Shown piece by piece: positions 1 through 8,894 of a DNA stretch of 64,000 nt. The notes beneath the pieces are model-generated. The model searched no databases, was not told the DNA's origin, and saw only the letters and a list, made by a program, of their open reading frames with translations. The position numbers and the translations under genes are program-made. The DNA is from Mariniflexile fucanivorans (GTDB taxonomy: Bacteria; Bacteroidota; Bacteroidia; Flavobacteriales; Flavobacteriaceae). Each line of letters starts with the position of its first letter. The first letter of the stretch is position 1. The stretch is from contig NZ_SLUP01000001.1 of assembly GCF_004341235.1 (NCBI RefSeq), positions 434,001-498,000 on the forward strand, in the 5' to 3' direction.

Positions 1-29
1 TTAATTCGGACAAATTTATCCTAATTAAT

Positions 30-380
30 TTATTTGTATTTATTTCTGAACCATACCTTTTGCCATTCACGTTTTAAAATTAAGAACGACACATCTTCAG
101 ATAGTTTAAGTAAATCATCACCATTTAAGGCTTTAATTTCCTGTTCAGAAACATCGACAATATATAAAAGATTTAAATAATCGGTGAATTTTTCTTGAAT
201 AAGTTTATAAACTGTTTCGTGAAGCAGTAATTTTAAGCTTGTTGGCAACACATCTTCATGAAAATCTAAATTGATATTTGCCAACAAAAAATCTTTATTC
301 AGTTGAAGCACTAATTGTTGGTACAAACTTAATTGGTTGGCATTTTCAATTAAATCTTCAAATGTTTTTGGTAATTGCAT
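30..380 (-). CDS. Small conserved-looking hypothetical protein coupled to polyprenyl synthase
   Basis: I do not recognise the family. The 116-residue protein is soluble-looking, leucine-rich and largely helical, with no signal peptide, membrane segment or cysteine pair. Its ATG shares one base with the TAA stop of the upstream polyprenyl synthase gene (TAATG on the minus strand), so the two are very probably co-transcribed and translationally coupled. That coupling is the only functional hint. The 29 bases between its stop and the window edge hold nothing I can identify. Confidence 0.7.
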   Translation of the reverse strand: MQLPKTFEDLIENANQLSLYQQLVLQLNKDFLLANINLDFHEDVLPTSLKLLLHETVYKLIQEKFTDYLNLLYIVDVSEQEIKALNGDDLLKLSEDVSFLILKREWQKVWFRNKYK

Positions 381-1354
381 TATACACTTCTGTTCATTAA
401 ATTTTCACCAAAAGCTTTTAAAAGCATTTTCTTGTTTTCAGAAATTGACATGAAATCCAAAACATGAAATGCTTTATTTGTGTACGCTTCTATGGCCGTT
501 TTTGTGGCATTTGCAGATCCGCTTTCGTTAAAAATAGTTTTAACCGTTTCTATTTTTTGCTCATTATCTTCCAGCGTTTTACTGAATAGTTCAGAAAGTT
601 TAGCTTTATTGTCTTCGTTTGAAAACTCCAATGCTTTGATGTATAAATACGTTTTTTTGTTTTCAATAATATCGCCACCAACTTGTTTTCCAAAAGTTTC
701 AGGGTTTCCAAAGGCATCTAGATAATCGTCCTGTAACTGAAATGCAATACCTAGATTTCTTCCAAATTCATAAATATTATTTTGGTCTTCTTCTGAGGCA
801 TTGGCAACTATAGCACCCATTTTCATGGCGGCACCTACCAAAACGGCTGTTTTATATTCAATCATTTTCAAATATTCTGAAACTGAAACGTCATTTCGTG
901 TTTCAAAATCGACATCATATTGCTGGCCTTCGCAAACTTCCAATGCCGTTTTACTAAACAGTTTAGCAAGTGCTTGAAAGGTGTTGGGTTCGTAATTTTC
1001 AAAGAGTTGATAAGCCATAATCAACATGGCATCACCAGATAAAATACCGGTGTTTATACTCCATTTTTCGTGTACGGTTTCTTTACCTCTACGCAAGGGC
1101 GCATCGTCCATAATATCATCATGCACTAACGAGAAATTATGAAATACTTCAATACTTAAAGCCGCATCTAATGCCTTTTGATAATTGGTGTTAAAAATTT
1201 CTGCCGCCATTAATGTTAAAACGGGACGTAAACGTTTACCGCCTAATTGTAATATATAATTAATTGGATTATATAAAGAAACAGGCTCTCGGTGTGTTGT
1301 AAACCCTTTTAAATACGAAGTGAACTCGTCTTGGTAAAATTGTACTTGTTGCAT
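380..1354 (-). CDS. Polyprenyl diphosphate synthase (trans-isoprenyl type)
   Basis: This enzyme condenses isopentenyl diphosphate with allylic diphosphates to make linear prenyl diphosphates for quinones and cell-wall lipid carriers. The 324 residues carry the family signatures in order: GGKRLRP near residue 38, the first aspartate-rich motif DDIMD at 79-83 followed by RRG, and the second motif DDYLD at 209-213. Phe74, five residues before the first motif, is the kind of bulky residue that limits chain length, so a C15-C20 product is more likely than a long quinone tail; this is inference. The gene could be listed as ispA-like or as a geranylgeranyl synthase. It is transcribed divergently from the TetR gene and overlaps the next gene by one base. 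Confidence 0.93.
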   Translation of the reverse strand: MQQVQFYQDEFTSYLKGFTTHREPVSLYNPINYILQLGGKRLRPVLTLMAAEIFNTNYQKALDAALSIEVFHNFSLVHDDIMDDAPLRRGKETVHEKWSINTGILSGDAMLIMAYQLFENYEPNTFQALAKLFSKTALEVCEGQQYDVDFETRNDVSVSEYLKMIEYKTAVLVGAAMKMGAIVANASEEDQNNIYEFGRNLGIAFQLQDDYLDAFGNPETFGKQVGGDIIENKKTYLYIKALEFSNEDNKAKLSELFSKTLEDNEQKIETVKTIFNESGSANATKTAIEAYTNKAFHVLDFMSISENKKMLLKAFGENLMNRSV

Positions 1355-1439
1355 GTAACAAAAATAATGTAATTACGTCAACTAATGCAACTACTTTATT
1401 TTACAATATTAATAAATCGTTAAAACTTTGGAAACTTTT

Positions 1440-1470
1440 TTTGTTTTTAAAGTTTCCTGTTGTACATTTG
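1440..1470 (+). promoter_or_regulatory. Bacteroidetes-type promoter of the TetR/efflux operon
   Basis: TTTG at 1440-1443 is followed after exactly 19 bases by TACATTTG at 1463-1470, an exact match to the Bacteroidetes -33/-7 consensus (TTTG and TAnnTTTG). Transcription would begin within a few bases of the ATG at 1479, so the mRNA has almost no leader. This argues against the upstream in-frame ATG at 1428, which lies before the promoter. Confidence 0.75.
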
Positions 1471-1478
1471 CCGCAATT

Positions 1479-2084
1479 ATGAGAGAAAAAATTATAACAA
1501 AATCTGCCGAAATGTTTTTAACCCTTGGTTTCAAAAGTGTAACCATGGATGATATTGCGAATGAATTAGCTATTTCTAAAAAAACAATTTATGTGCATTT
1601 TACCAATAAAACAAAACTTGTAGAAGCAGTCGCTTTTCACGTTTTTGAATCTGTTTGCGAAGGTATTGATGGTATTTGCGTAACATCGCCAAATCCCATT
1701 CAAGAATTATATGATATAAAACTCTTTGTACTAAACTACCTTAAGGATGAAAAAACATCCTCACAGTATCAACTTAAAAAATATTATCCGCAAATATATC
1801 AGAGATTGCATATAAAGAAATTCGAAAAAATGCATGAATCTGTTAAAGAAAGTCTCCAAAAAGGGATTGAAACCGATCTGTATAGACAAGCCATTAATGT
1901 CGATTTTATTTCTAAAATGTACTTTATTGGTATGACAGGCATTAAAGATAACGACTTTTTTTCGAGCGAAACTTACGATAAGGAATACCTTATGGAAAGC
2001 TTTTTAGAATACCACTTAAGAGCCATTGTTACAGAAAGAGGGCTTGTAGAATTAAATAAATTTATAAAATCAAACCAATCATAA
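1479..2084 (+). CDS. TetR/AcrR family transcriptional regulator
   Basis: This is a one-component repressor whose N-terminal helix-turn-helix (about residues 6-49; core TMDDIANELAISKKTIYVHF) binds DNA and whose C-terminal two thirds form the ligand-binding and dimer domain. At 201 residues it has normal TetR length. I chose the ATG at 1479 because a consensus promoter lies directly upstream; an in-frame ATG at 1428 would add 17 residues outside the family pattern. Its stop is one base before the TolC start, so it is the first gene of the efflux operon and probably represses its own operon until a pump substrate binds. The ligand is unknown. Confidence 0.9.
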   Translation: MREKIITKSAEMFLTLGFKSVTMDDIANELAISKKTIYVHFTNKTKLVEAVAFHVFESVCEGIDGICVTSPNPIQELYDIKLFVLNYLKDEKTSSQYQLKKYYPQIYQRLHIKKFEKMHESVKESLQKGIETDLYRQAINVDFISKMYFIGMTGIKDNDFFSSETYDKEYLMESFLEYHLRAIVTERGLVELNKFIKSNQS

Positions 2085-2085
2085 A

Positions 2086-3426
2086 ATGAAACACAAACTA
2101 ATACTTTTATTTAGTTTATCACTTTCTATAGCTATGTTTTCACAAGAAAACACACCAAGTTTCTCGTTACAGGAAGCTATAAACTACGCCTTGCAAAACA
2201 ACCGAACTGCAAAAAATGCCGCACGAGATATTGAAGCGGCAAAACAACAGAAATGGGAAACCACATCAACGGGTTTACCACAAATATCAGCTGAAGTTGG
2301 TTATCAAAACTTTTTAAAACAACAAATATCTTTAATTCCTGCCGAATTTTTTGATGGAAACCCAGGAGAGTTTGCAGAACTTACTTTTGGCACCAAACAA
2401 AACATGACAGCATTCGCTACTTTAAGTCAAAAAATATTTGACGGCTCCTATCTTGTTGGCTTACAATCTGCTAAAGTGTTTCTGGAAATTTCAAAAAATG
2501 CCAAAACCAAAACCGACTTAGAAGTTAGAAAAGCCATTATTAACGCCTACGGAAACGTATTATTAGCCGAAGAAAGTGTTGCCATTCTTGAAAAAAACAA
2601 AACCATTCTTGAAAAAAACCTATACGATTTATCAAAAATGTTTGAAAATGGCTTGGAAGAAGAAGAAAGTGTTGAACAACTTCAAATAACACTATCTGGG
2701 GTAAGCAGCTCATTAAGTAATACCACCCGCTTAAAAACGTTAGCATACCAAATGTTAAACATCACTTTAGGTTTGGATGTTTATAGCGATACCGTTTTAA
2801 CAGATAGCCTTGAAAGTTTAACCGTGCAAAATATATCTTTAGAATTGGTTGACTCTGACTTAGATTTAGATAATTCCATTGATTATCAAATAGCCGAAAA
2901 TGATAAAAGAGCCAAAGAGCTTTTACTTAAACTTGAAAAAAGTAAAGCTTTACCAACCTTGAACGCCTTTATAAATGGTGGCTACAGTGGTTATGGTGAT
3001 GATTTCGAATTTACAAGTAAAGACCAAAAATGGTTTGGCTCTTCCCTACTTGGCGTTACCATGAACATTCCTATTTTTAGTTCTTTAGGTAGAAGTGCTG
3101 CCACACAACGTGCACAAATTAACTTAGAAAAAGCACAAGATGATTTAATTGAAACCGAACAAAAACTACAACTTCAAACGGCGTCTGCAAAAAGCGATTA
3201 CCAATTTGCTATTGAAGATTACGACAACAAAAAGCAAAATCTAAACCTTGCAGAACGCATCGAGAAAAAAAACCAAACCAAATTTTTTGAGGGTATTGCT
3301 TCCAGTTTCGATTTAAGACAAGCACAAACCCAATTATACACGGCACAACAAGAATTTTTACAAGCCATGCTGGACGTAATAAATAAAAAAGCTGAATTGG
3401 AAACGATATTGAATGAAGTTGATTAG
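2086..3426 (+). CDS. TolC-family outer membrane efflux protein
   Basis: This is the outer membrane channel of a tripartite efflux pump. The 446-residue protein starts with a Sec signal peptide (about residues 1-20, ending near FSQ) and has the two-fold repeated OEP architecture: SFSLQEAINYALQNN near residue 26 opens the first half and long amphipathic helices follow. The C-terminal half contains the typical FDLRQAQTQLYTAQQEFLQAM helix. It is the second gene of the TetR-led operon, and an adaptor and an RND pump follow after an inserted gene, so it is the cognate exit duct. Confidence 0.9.
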   Translation: MKHKLILLFSLSLSIAMFSQENTPSFSLQEAINYALQNNRTAKNAARDIEAAKQQKWETTSTGLPQISAEVGYQNFLKQQISLIPAEFFDGNPGEFAELTFGTKQNMTAFATLSQKIFDGSYLVGLQSAKVFLEISKNAKTKTDLEVRKAIINAYGNVLLAEESVAILEKNKTILEKNLYDLSKMFENGLEEEESVEQLQITLSGVSSSLSNTTRLKTLAYQMLNITLGLDVYSDTVLTDSLESLTVQNISLELVDSDLDLDNSIDYQIAENDKRAKELLLKLEKSKALPTLNAFINGGYSGYGDDFEFTSKDQKWFGSSLLGVTMNIPIFSSLGRSAATQRAQINLEKAQDDLIETEQKLQLQTASAKSDYQFAIEDYDNKKQNLNLAERIEKKNQTKFFEGIASSFDLRQAQTQLYTAQQEFLQAMLDVINKKAELETILNEVD

Positions 3427-3437
3427 ATTATAGAAAA

Positions 3438-3596
3438 GGTTTATGAGGTTATAAATGGTTATGAGGTTATAAATGGTTATGAGCTTATGAGTACTCAAAC
3501 AAATAAACCCATAAACAAATAAACTTATAAACTCATAAACCCATAAACCCATAAACCCATAAACCCATAAACTCATAAACCCATAAACTAAATAAA
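3438..3596 (+). repeat. Left octamer repeat tract flanking the four-helix-bundle gene
   Basis: The tract has two halves. Bases 3438-3490 are rich in GGTTATGA/GGTTATAAAT units with an 18-base period. From 3497 on come about a dozen degenerate ATAAACCC/ATAAACTC octamers. The first half is roughly complementary to the second (GTTTATGAG against CTCATAAAC), so the transcript could fold into a long irregular hairpin. A matching tract lies on the other side of the inserted gene. Confidence 0.85.
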
Positions 3597-3599
3597 AAA

Positions 3600-3986
3600 A
3601 TGAAGCAATTCTCTTTCGAAAAATTAACCGTATGGCAAAAATCAAGAGCCTTGTCTGTTTCAATATATAAAACAACAAAGTTGTTTCCAGATGACGAGCG
3701 ATACGGTTTAACAAGTCAAATGAGAAGATGTGCTATTTCCATTGCATCGAATATAGCGGAAGGCTCTGGAAGACACACCAATAAAGATAAAGCACGATTT
3801 ACAGAAATTGCCTTTGGTTCTGCTTTAGAATTGTTAAATCAACTTATTTTATCAAACGACCTTGAATATATTTCGAACGAAAATTATACTCAAATTCGAG
3901 AAAACATCACAGAAATAACAGCAATGCTAGATGGTTTGCATAAATCTCAACTTAATCAAAAAACAAATAAACCCATAAACTCATAA
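3600..3986 (+). CDS. Four-helix-bundle protein (23S rRNA intervening-sequence protein family)
   Basis: The 128 residues match the family first seen in 23S rRNA intervening sequences: an N-terminal LTVWQKSRALSVSIYKTTK helix, then the signature LTSQMRRCAISIASNIAEGSGR (about residues 38-59) and FTEIAFGSALELLNQL. The biochemical role of these small basic helical bundles is not established; a diversity-generating retroelement accessory protein has the same fold. The gene sits between tolC and the adaptor of an efflux operon and is flanked by octamer repeats. Its last residues (TNKPINS) and its stop codon are encoded by the right-hand repeat tract, which marks it as an insertion. Confidence 0.88.
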   Translation: MKQFSFEKLTVWQKSRALSVSIYKTTKLFPDDERYGLTSQMRRCAISIASNIAEGSGRHTNKDKARFTEIAFGSALELLNQLILSNDLEYISNENYTQIRENITEITAMLDGLHKSQLNQKTNKPINS

Positions 3987-4062
3987 ACTCATAAACTCAT
4001 AAACCCATAAACCCATAATCATATAAACTCATAAACTCATAAACTAATAATCATATAACTCC
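3961..4062 (+). repeat. Right octamer repeat tract flanking the four-helix-bundle gene
   Basis: The tract consists of degenerate ATAAACTC/ATAAACCC octamers running up to the adaptor gene. Its first 20 bases (3961-3980, AAACAAATAAACCCATAAAC) are identical to 3497-3516 in the left tract, giving a direct repeat around the inserted gene. The 3' end of the four-helix-bundle coding sequence lies inside this tract. Confidence 0.85.
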
Positions 4063-4069
4063 ATTAAAA

Positions 4070-5245
4070 ATGAAACATATATATTCTTTATTAATCGTAA
4101 CTGTTCTTTTAGTCTCTTGCGGAGGCGATAAAGAAAAATCGGTCGAAACCTTAATTGAAAAAGGTTCTCTACAAGAATTACGCACAAAAAAACAAGAATT
4201 AAGCCAACAACAATCTGAACTTAAAAAGCAAATTGCTTTGTTGGAAAGCAAAATAAACACCTTAGACGACACAAAACACGCTGCCATTGTAACAACCATT
4301 ACCTTAAATGACACCATTTTTAAGCATTATGCTGAAATACAAGGTGACGTTGAAACCAACCAAAATATTGTTATTTATCCACAATTTTCTGGTATTTTAA
4401 CTCAGGTTTATGTAAAAGAAGGTCAAAAAGTATCTAAAGGTCAGGTATTAGCAAAAATTGATGATGGCGGTCTTTCAAGTCAAGTAGCACAAGTACAAGC
4501 ACAAACGGCATTAGCAAAAACTACGTTTGAGCGTCAAGCACGTTTATGGGAGCAAAAAATAGGTAGTGAAATTCAGTACTTACAAGCCAAAACAAATTAC
4601 GAGGCTTCAAAAAATGCATCCGACCAATTACAATCGCAATTAGGAAAAACCACTGTAAGAGCACCTTTTAGCGGTACTATTGACCAAGTAATTACCGACC
4701 AAGGTAGTGCTGTAAATCCTGGGCAAAATCCATTAATGCGCATTGTAAACTTAGATGACATGTATGTAAAAGCAGATGTGCCAGAAACTTACTTAGGTAA
4801 AATTACAATAGGTTCTGAAGTATTGGTTGCCTTTCCTTCTCTTAACAAAACTTACCAAGGAAAAATACGTCAAGTTTCAAACTTTATTAATCCTGATAAC
4901 AGAAGTTTTAGTATTCAAGTCGCCTTACCTAATAAAGATGCTTTTTTGAAACCTAACTTAATTGCGACCGTAAAACTGAATGATTACACATCAGAAAAAA
5001 GCATTTTAGTTCCAAACAACGTCATCCAAAAAAATGGTAACAACGAATCTTTAGTTTTTATATACGAGCCAAAATCTGATTCTGAAGGTACCGCAAAACG
5101 CATCACCATAAAAACAGGTAAAGAGCAAAATGGTATGGTAGAAGTTTTAGAAGGCCTAAAAGCAAACGATATTATTATAAATGAAGGCGCACGTACATTG
5201 CGTGACGGACAAGAAGTAAGCACTAAAAACACAAGCAATGAGTAG
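4070..5245 (+). CDS. RND efflux periplasmic adaptor (membrane fusion protein)
   Basis: The 391-residue lipoprotein bridges an inner membrane RND pump to TolC. Its signal peptide ends in a lipobox (LLVSC, Cys at about residue 17). A short coiled coil follows at about 30-70, then the lipoyl-like half motifs (VYVKEGQKVSKGQVLAKID near 120-140 and a second half near 195-215 with APFSGTIDQV), enclosing the alpha-hairpin, then the beta-barrel and membrane-proximal domains. The 3' end overlaps the pump gene by 8 bases, which indicates translational coupling. Confidence 0.9.
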   Translation: MKHIYSLLIVTVLLVSCGGDKEKSVETLIEKGSLQELRTKKQELSQQQSELKKQIALLESKINTLDDTKHAAIVTTITLNDTIFKHYAEIQGDVETNQNIVIYPQFSGILTQVYVKEGQKVSKGQVLAKIDDGGLSSQVAQVQAQTALAKTTFERQARLWEQKIGSEIQYLQAKTNYEASKNASDQLQSQLGKTTVRAPFSGTIDQVITDQGSAVNPGQNPLMRIVNLDDMYVKADVPETYLGKITIGSEVLVAFPSLNKTYQGKIRQVSNFINPDNRSFSIQVALPNKDAFLKPNLIATVKLNDYTSEKSILVPNNVIQKNGNNESLVFIYEPKSDSEGTAKRITIKTGKEQNGMVEVLEGLKANDIIINEGARTLRDGQEVSTKNTSNE

Positions 5246-8200
5246 CATAAAAAACACTTATAAAGAATTTAAGCTATCTTCTTGGGCTATCGATAACAAA
5301 ATGACTGTTTTCGTTATCATCGCTATTTTACTGGTTGGTGGTAGTATGTCCTATTTAAGCATGCCCAGAGAAACGTTTCCTGAAATTATTGAAACTAAAA
5401 TTTATGTTAGCACCGTAAACCCAGGAAACTCGGCAGAAGATATAGAAAAGTTTGTAACCGAACCGCTTGAAGAAGAGTTTAAAAACATAAGCGATGTTCG
5501 AGAAATTACATCACAAACTTTACAAGATTATTCAACTATTTTGGTTGAGTTTGACGAGAATATAAGCATCGCCGAAGCCAAACAACGTGTTAAAGACAAA
5601 ATAGATCAAGTAAAAGCAAACGTTACATGGCCTACATTAAGTAATGGGGCCAAGGTAGAGCCTAATGCGTTCGATTTGAACATTTCAGAAGAAATGCCTA
5701 TTTTAAATATTAGTCTTACCGGTAATTTTTCAACAGAAGAATTAAAAGATTATGCTGAACATTTGCAAGATAAAATTGAATTACTCTCGCAAGTTAAGGA
5801 AGCAACCCTGCGTGGTGTTGATGATAAAGAAGTGGAAGTTGCTGTAGATATTTACAAAATGACGGCAGCCATGGTGAGTTTTGATGATATTATTGACGCC
5901 ATTAACTACGAAAACAAAACCATTTCTGGAGGAAATTTAATAAATAACAACTTCCAAAAAAACATTCGAATTATTGGCGAGTTTGACGACCCTTATGAAT
6001 TAGGAAACATTATAGTAAAGCACGATGGTGGTAATATTTTCTTAAAAGATATAGCCGAAGTCAAATTTAAGGAACAAGATGCTACCACATACGCCCGTGA
6101 ATATGGTGAACCTGTAGTGATGCTCGACATCAAAAAGCGTTCTGGCAAAAACATGATTGAAGCGGTCGAGGAAATCAAACAAATTATAAAGCACGAAAAA
6201 GAAACCTATTTACCTGATGGTCTTACAATTTCCACCTCAAACGACCAATCTATTAAAACCGAAAACCAAGTAAACGATTTGGTAAACAACATCATTTTTG
6301 GTGTTATTCTGGTGGTTGGTGTGCTTATGTTCTTTTTAGGTTTTAGAAACGCCGTTTTTGTTGGATTTGCTATTCCGCTTTCCATGCTTATGTCGCTTAT
6401 CATATTAAGTTCCTTAGGTTACACCATGAATACCATGATTTTATTCGGTTTGGTTATGGGCTTAGGGATGCTGGTTGACAACGGTATTGTGGTGGTAGAA
6501 AACGTTTATTCCCTCATGTCCCAGGGCATGCCAAGACTAAAAGCAGCAAAACAAGGTATGGGAGAAATCGCATGGCCTATTATAGCATCTACGGCTACCA
6601 CATTAGCAGCGTTTTTTCCGCTTGGTCTATGGCCAGGAACTATTGGTAAATTCATGATTTATTTTCCAATTACGCTTTCAGTTGTACTATTTTCATCATT
6701 GTTTGTCGCCTTATTAATTAATGCAATGCTTACATCGCGTTACATGAAAGTAGAAGAAGAATCCTTAAGTAAACGCAAATTAATTCGTTGGAGTTTAATT
6801 CTGTTTTTTGTTGGTGCTTTACTATTAATCTCAGGTCTTTCTATCGGCTCTGGTGCATTAACAGGCTTTGGAAACCTTGCTATTTTATCGGCTATTTTAT
6901 TATGGGTTTATAAATACTTTCTTAAAGGAGCGATCGATTATTTTCAATACAAATTGCTTAAACAATTAGAAGATCTTTATGAAGTTACTTTAAGTAGATT
7001 CATTAAAGGGAAGCGGGCGTATTATGTTTTAATTGGAACGTTCGTTTTACTTATTTTCTCTTTTATTTTAACAGGAATAGTAAAACCCAATGTCTTGTTT
7101 TTTCCTGAAAACGAACCTAATCAAATTATTACCTATATAGAATATCCTGAAGGAACTTCTATTGAAAAAACAAACGAACTCACAAAAAAAATTGAAAATC
7201 GAGTTTATAAAGCCATCGAAAAATATATAGATGCCGATGGCACTAATTTTATGGTAGAATCGGCAATTTCACAAGTTGGGAAGGGTTCTGGCAACCCACA
7301 AACCGATGGTGGTAACCAAAGCGATATGCCACATCGCGCGAAGGTAACCTTGTCTATGCGCGATTTTCAATTACGTAAAGGCATTAAAAGTAGTACGGTT
7401 TTAGATGAAGTTCGAGATGCCGTAAGAGGTTTTCCAGGGGCTTCGGTTGTAGTTGAAAAAGATGCTGCAGGTCCGCCTAGTGGCTATCCTATCAACATTG
7501 AAATCATTGGTGAAGATTACGACCAAATGCTTGCCGAAGCTCAAAAATTAAGAGCTCACATTGAAGAAATTGGCGTTGGTGGTATCGAGGAATTAAAAGT
7601 GGATGTTAATAAATCTAAACCAGAATTAAATTTACACATCAACCGCCAAAAAGCAGGTCAATTGGGTATTAAAACAGCTCAAATTGGTAATACCATTCGA
7701 CGCTCTATTTTTGGTCAAGAGGCTTCAACTTTTAAAGATGCTGATGATGACTACCCTATAAATGTGCGTTTTAATGACGAATACAGATATAATGAAAATG
7801 CCATTTTAAATCAACCCATCACGTTTAGAAACAACAAAGGTGTATTGCTGCAAATCCCTATATCGCCTTTAGTTGAAGTTACTAATATCGAGTCCTTTAA
7901 CGTTATAAAACGTAAAAACTTAAAACGAGTTATTACGCTTTATTCCAACGTATTAGGAGGTTATAATGCGACTGATATTGTTACCGAGCTTAAACAAGAT
8001 TTAAAAGGGTACGATATGCCTGAAGCCGTTACCTATAAATTTACCGGAGAACAAGAAAAACAAGCCGAAAATCAAGCTTTTTTATTAAAAGCCTTATTAT
8101 TTGCGCTTGGTGGTATTTTGTTAATATTGGTAGCTCAGTTTAATTCCATTTCTAAGCCCATTATTATTTTAAGTGCCGTTATATTAAGTTTAGCAGGCGT

Positions 8201-8702
8201 GTTTTTAGGTTTGGTTATTTTTCAAATGGATTTTGTGGTTATTATGACCATGATGGGAATTATTTCTCTTGCGGGTATTGTTGTTAATAATGCTATCGTA
8301 CTTATTGATTATACCCAAATTCTAATTGATCGTAAAAAAGAAGACTTAAACGTTGACAACGACCAGTATTTAACCAAACAAATGTATTTTGATATCATTA
8401 TTGCTGGTGGTAAATCGCGTTTACGTCCTGTTTTATTAACAGCTATCACGACTGTTTTAGGTTTAATTCCATTGGCAGTTGGTTTAAACATCGACTTCTT
8501 TAAACTGTTTACAGAGTTTAATCCTAATATTTATGTAGGTGGTGACAACGTTATTTTCTGGGGTCCTTTAGCATGGACCGTTATTTTCGGTTTAATTTTT
8601 GCCACTTTCTTAACCTTAGTGGTAGTTCCAGCTATGTTCTATTTAGTAAATCGTGCTAAAATTCGTTTTGCTAAAGAAGAGATGCTTCCTTTAGGTAAGT
8701 AA
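5238..8702 (+). CDS. RND-family efflux pump, inner membrane permease
   Basis: This is the proton-driven trimeric pump of the tripartite system; 1154 residues is slightly longer than AcrB. It has the RND plan: TM1 near residues 20-40 followed by MPRETFPEI, a porter domain, a TM2-6 block with GLGMLVDNGIVVVENV, a second porter domain and a C-terminal TM block containing GIVVNNAIVLIDY. By alignment with AcrB memory, the first aspartate of the proton relay (Asp407) is kept, but the second is Asn (VDN for VDD) and the Lys940 position is Asn (VNN for AKN). This variant occurs in other RND subgroups, so I do not call it inactive. Substrates cannot be told from the sequence. Confidence 0.92.
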   Translation: MSSIKNTYKEFKLSSWAIDNKMTVFVIIAILLVGGSMSYLSMPRETFPEIIETKIYVSTVNPGNSAEDIEKFVTEPLEEEFKNISDVREITSQTLQDYSTILVEFDENISIAEAKQRVKDKIDQVKANVTWPTLSNGAKVEPNAFDLNISEEMPILNISLTGNFSTEELKDYAEHLQDKIELLSQVKEATLRGVDDKEVEVAVDIYKMTAAMVSFDDIIDAINYENKTISGGNLINNNFQKNIRIIGEFDDPYELGNIIVKHDGGNIFLKDIAEVKFKEQDATTYAREYGEPVVMLDIKKRSGKNMIEAVEEIKQIIKHEKETYLPDGLTISTSNDQSIKTENQVNDLVNNIIFGVILVVGVLMFFLGFRNAVFVGFAIPLSMLMSLIILSSLGYTMNTMILFGLVMGLGMLVDNGIVVVENVYSLMSQGMPRLKAAKQGMGEIAWPIIASTATTLAAFFPLGLWPGTIGKFMIYFPITLSVVLFSSLFVALLINAMLTSRYMKVEEESLSKRKLIRWSLILFFVGALLLISGLSIGSGALTGFGNLAILSAILLWVYKYFLKGAIDYFQYKLLKQLEDLYEVTLSRFIKGKRAYYVLIGTFVLLIFSFILTGIVKPNVLFFPENEPNQIITYIEYPEGTSIEKTNELTKKIENRVYKAIEKYIDADGTNFMVESAISQVGKGSGNPQTDGGNQSDMPHRAKVTLSMRDFQLRKGIKSSTVLDEVRDAVRGFPGASVVVEKDAAGPPSGYPINIEIIGEDYDQMLAEAQKLRAHIEEIGVGGIEELKVDVNKSKPELNLHINRQKAGQLGIKTAQIGNTIRRSIFGQEASTFKDADDDYPINVRFNDEYRYNENAILNQPITFRNNKGVLLQIPISPLVEVTNIESFNVIKRKNLKRVITLYSNVLGGYNATDIVTELKQDLKGYDMPEAVTYKFTGEQEKQAENQAFLLKALLFALGGILLILVAQFNSISKPIIILSAVILSLAGVFLGLVIFQMDFVVIMTMMGIISLAGIVVNNAIVLIDYTQILIDRKKEDLNVDNDQYLTKQMYFDIIIAGGKSRLRPVLLTAITTVLGLIPLAVGLNIDFFKLFTEFNPNIYVGGDNVIFWGPLAWTVIFGLIFATFLTLVVVPAMFYLVNRAKIRFAKEEMLPLGK

Positions 8703-8722
8703 AATAACTTTTATTTTATAAC

Positions 8723-8859
8723 AAAGAGGCTGTCTGAAAAGTGTAATTCTGTGTCATATTGAGCCTGTCGAAATATTTTAACTTATTGATAATGAATATC
8801 GGTTTCGACAAGCTCAACCTGACAAAGTAAATATAATACACTTTTCAGACAGCCTCTTT
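8723..8859. mobile_element. MITE-like inverted-repeat element, copy 1
   Basis: This 137-bp non-coding element has perfect 23-bp terminal inverted repeats (8723-8745 and 8837-8859; core GAGGCTGTCTGAAAAGTGTA). Inside is a second inverted pair, TTGAGCCTGTCGAAA and TTTCGACAAGCTCAA. It has no coding capacity. Related, more decayed copies lie at 51395-51523 and 56319-56485. The shape is that of a miniature inverted-repeat transposable element mobilised by a transposase encoded elsewhere; no transposase is present in this window. Confidence 0.75.
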
Positions 8860-8894
8860 TCATATTTATCAAAAACTAACCTGTTTAATTGATT

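Noticed and set aside
1428-1478. Longer N-terminus for the TetR regulator
   Set aside because: The extension overlaps the consensus promoter at 1440-1470 and does not resemble TetR proteins.
3358-3714. 118-codon minus-strand frame across the left octamer tract
   Set aside because: Its central part is a translation of the repeats and its ends are antisense to tolC and the four-helix-bundle gene.
3438-4062. Octamer repeats as a possible CRISPR array
   Set aside because: Units are 8 bases with no unique spacers, and no cas genes are present.
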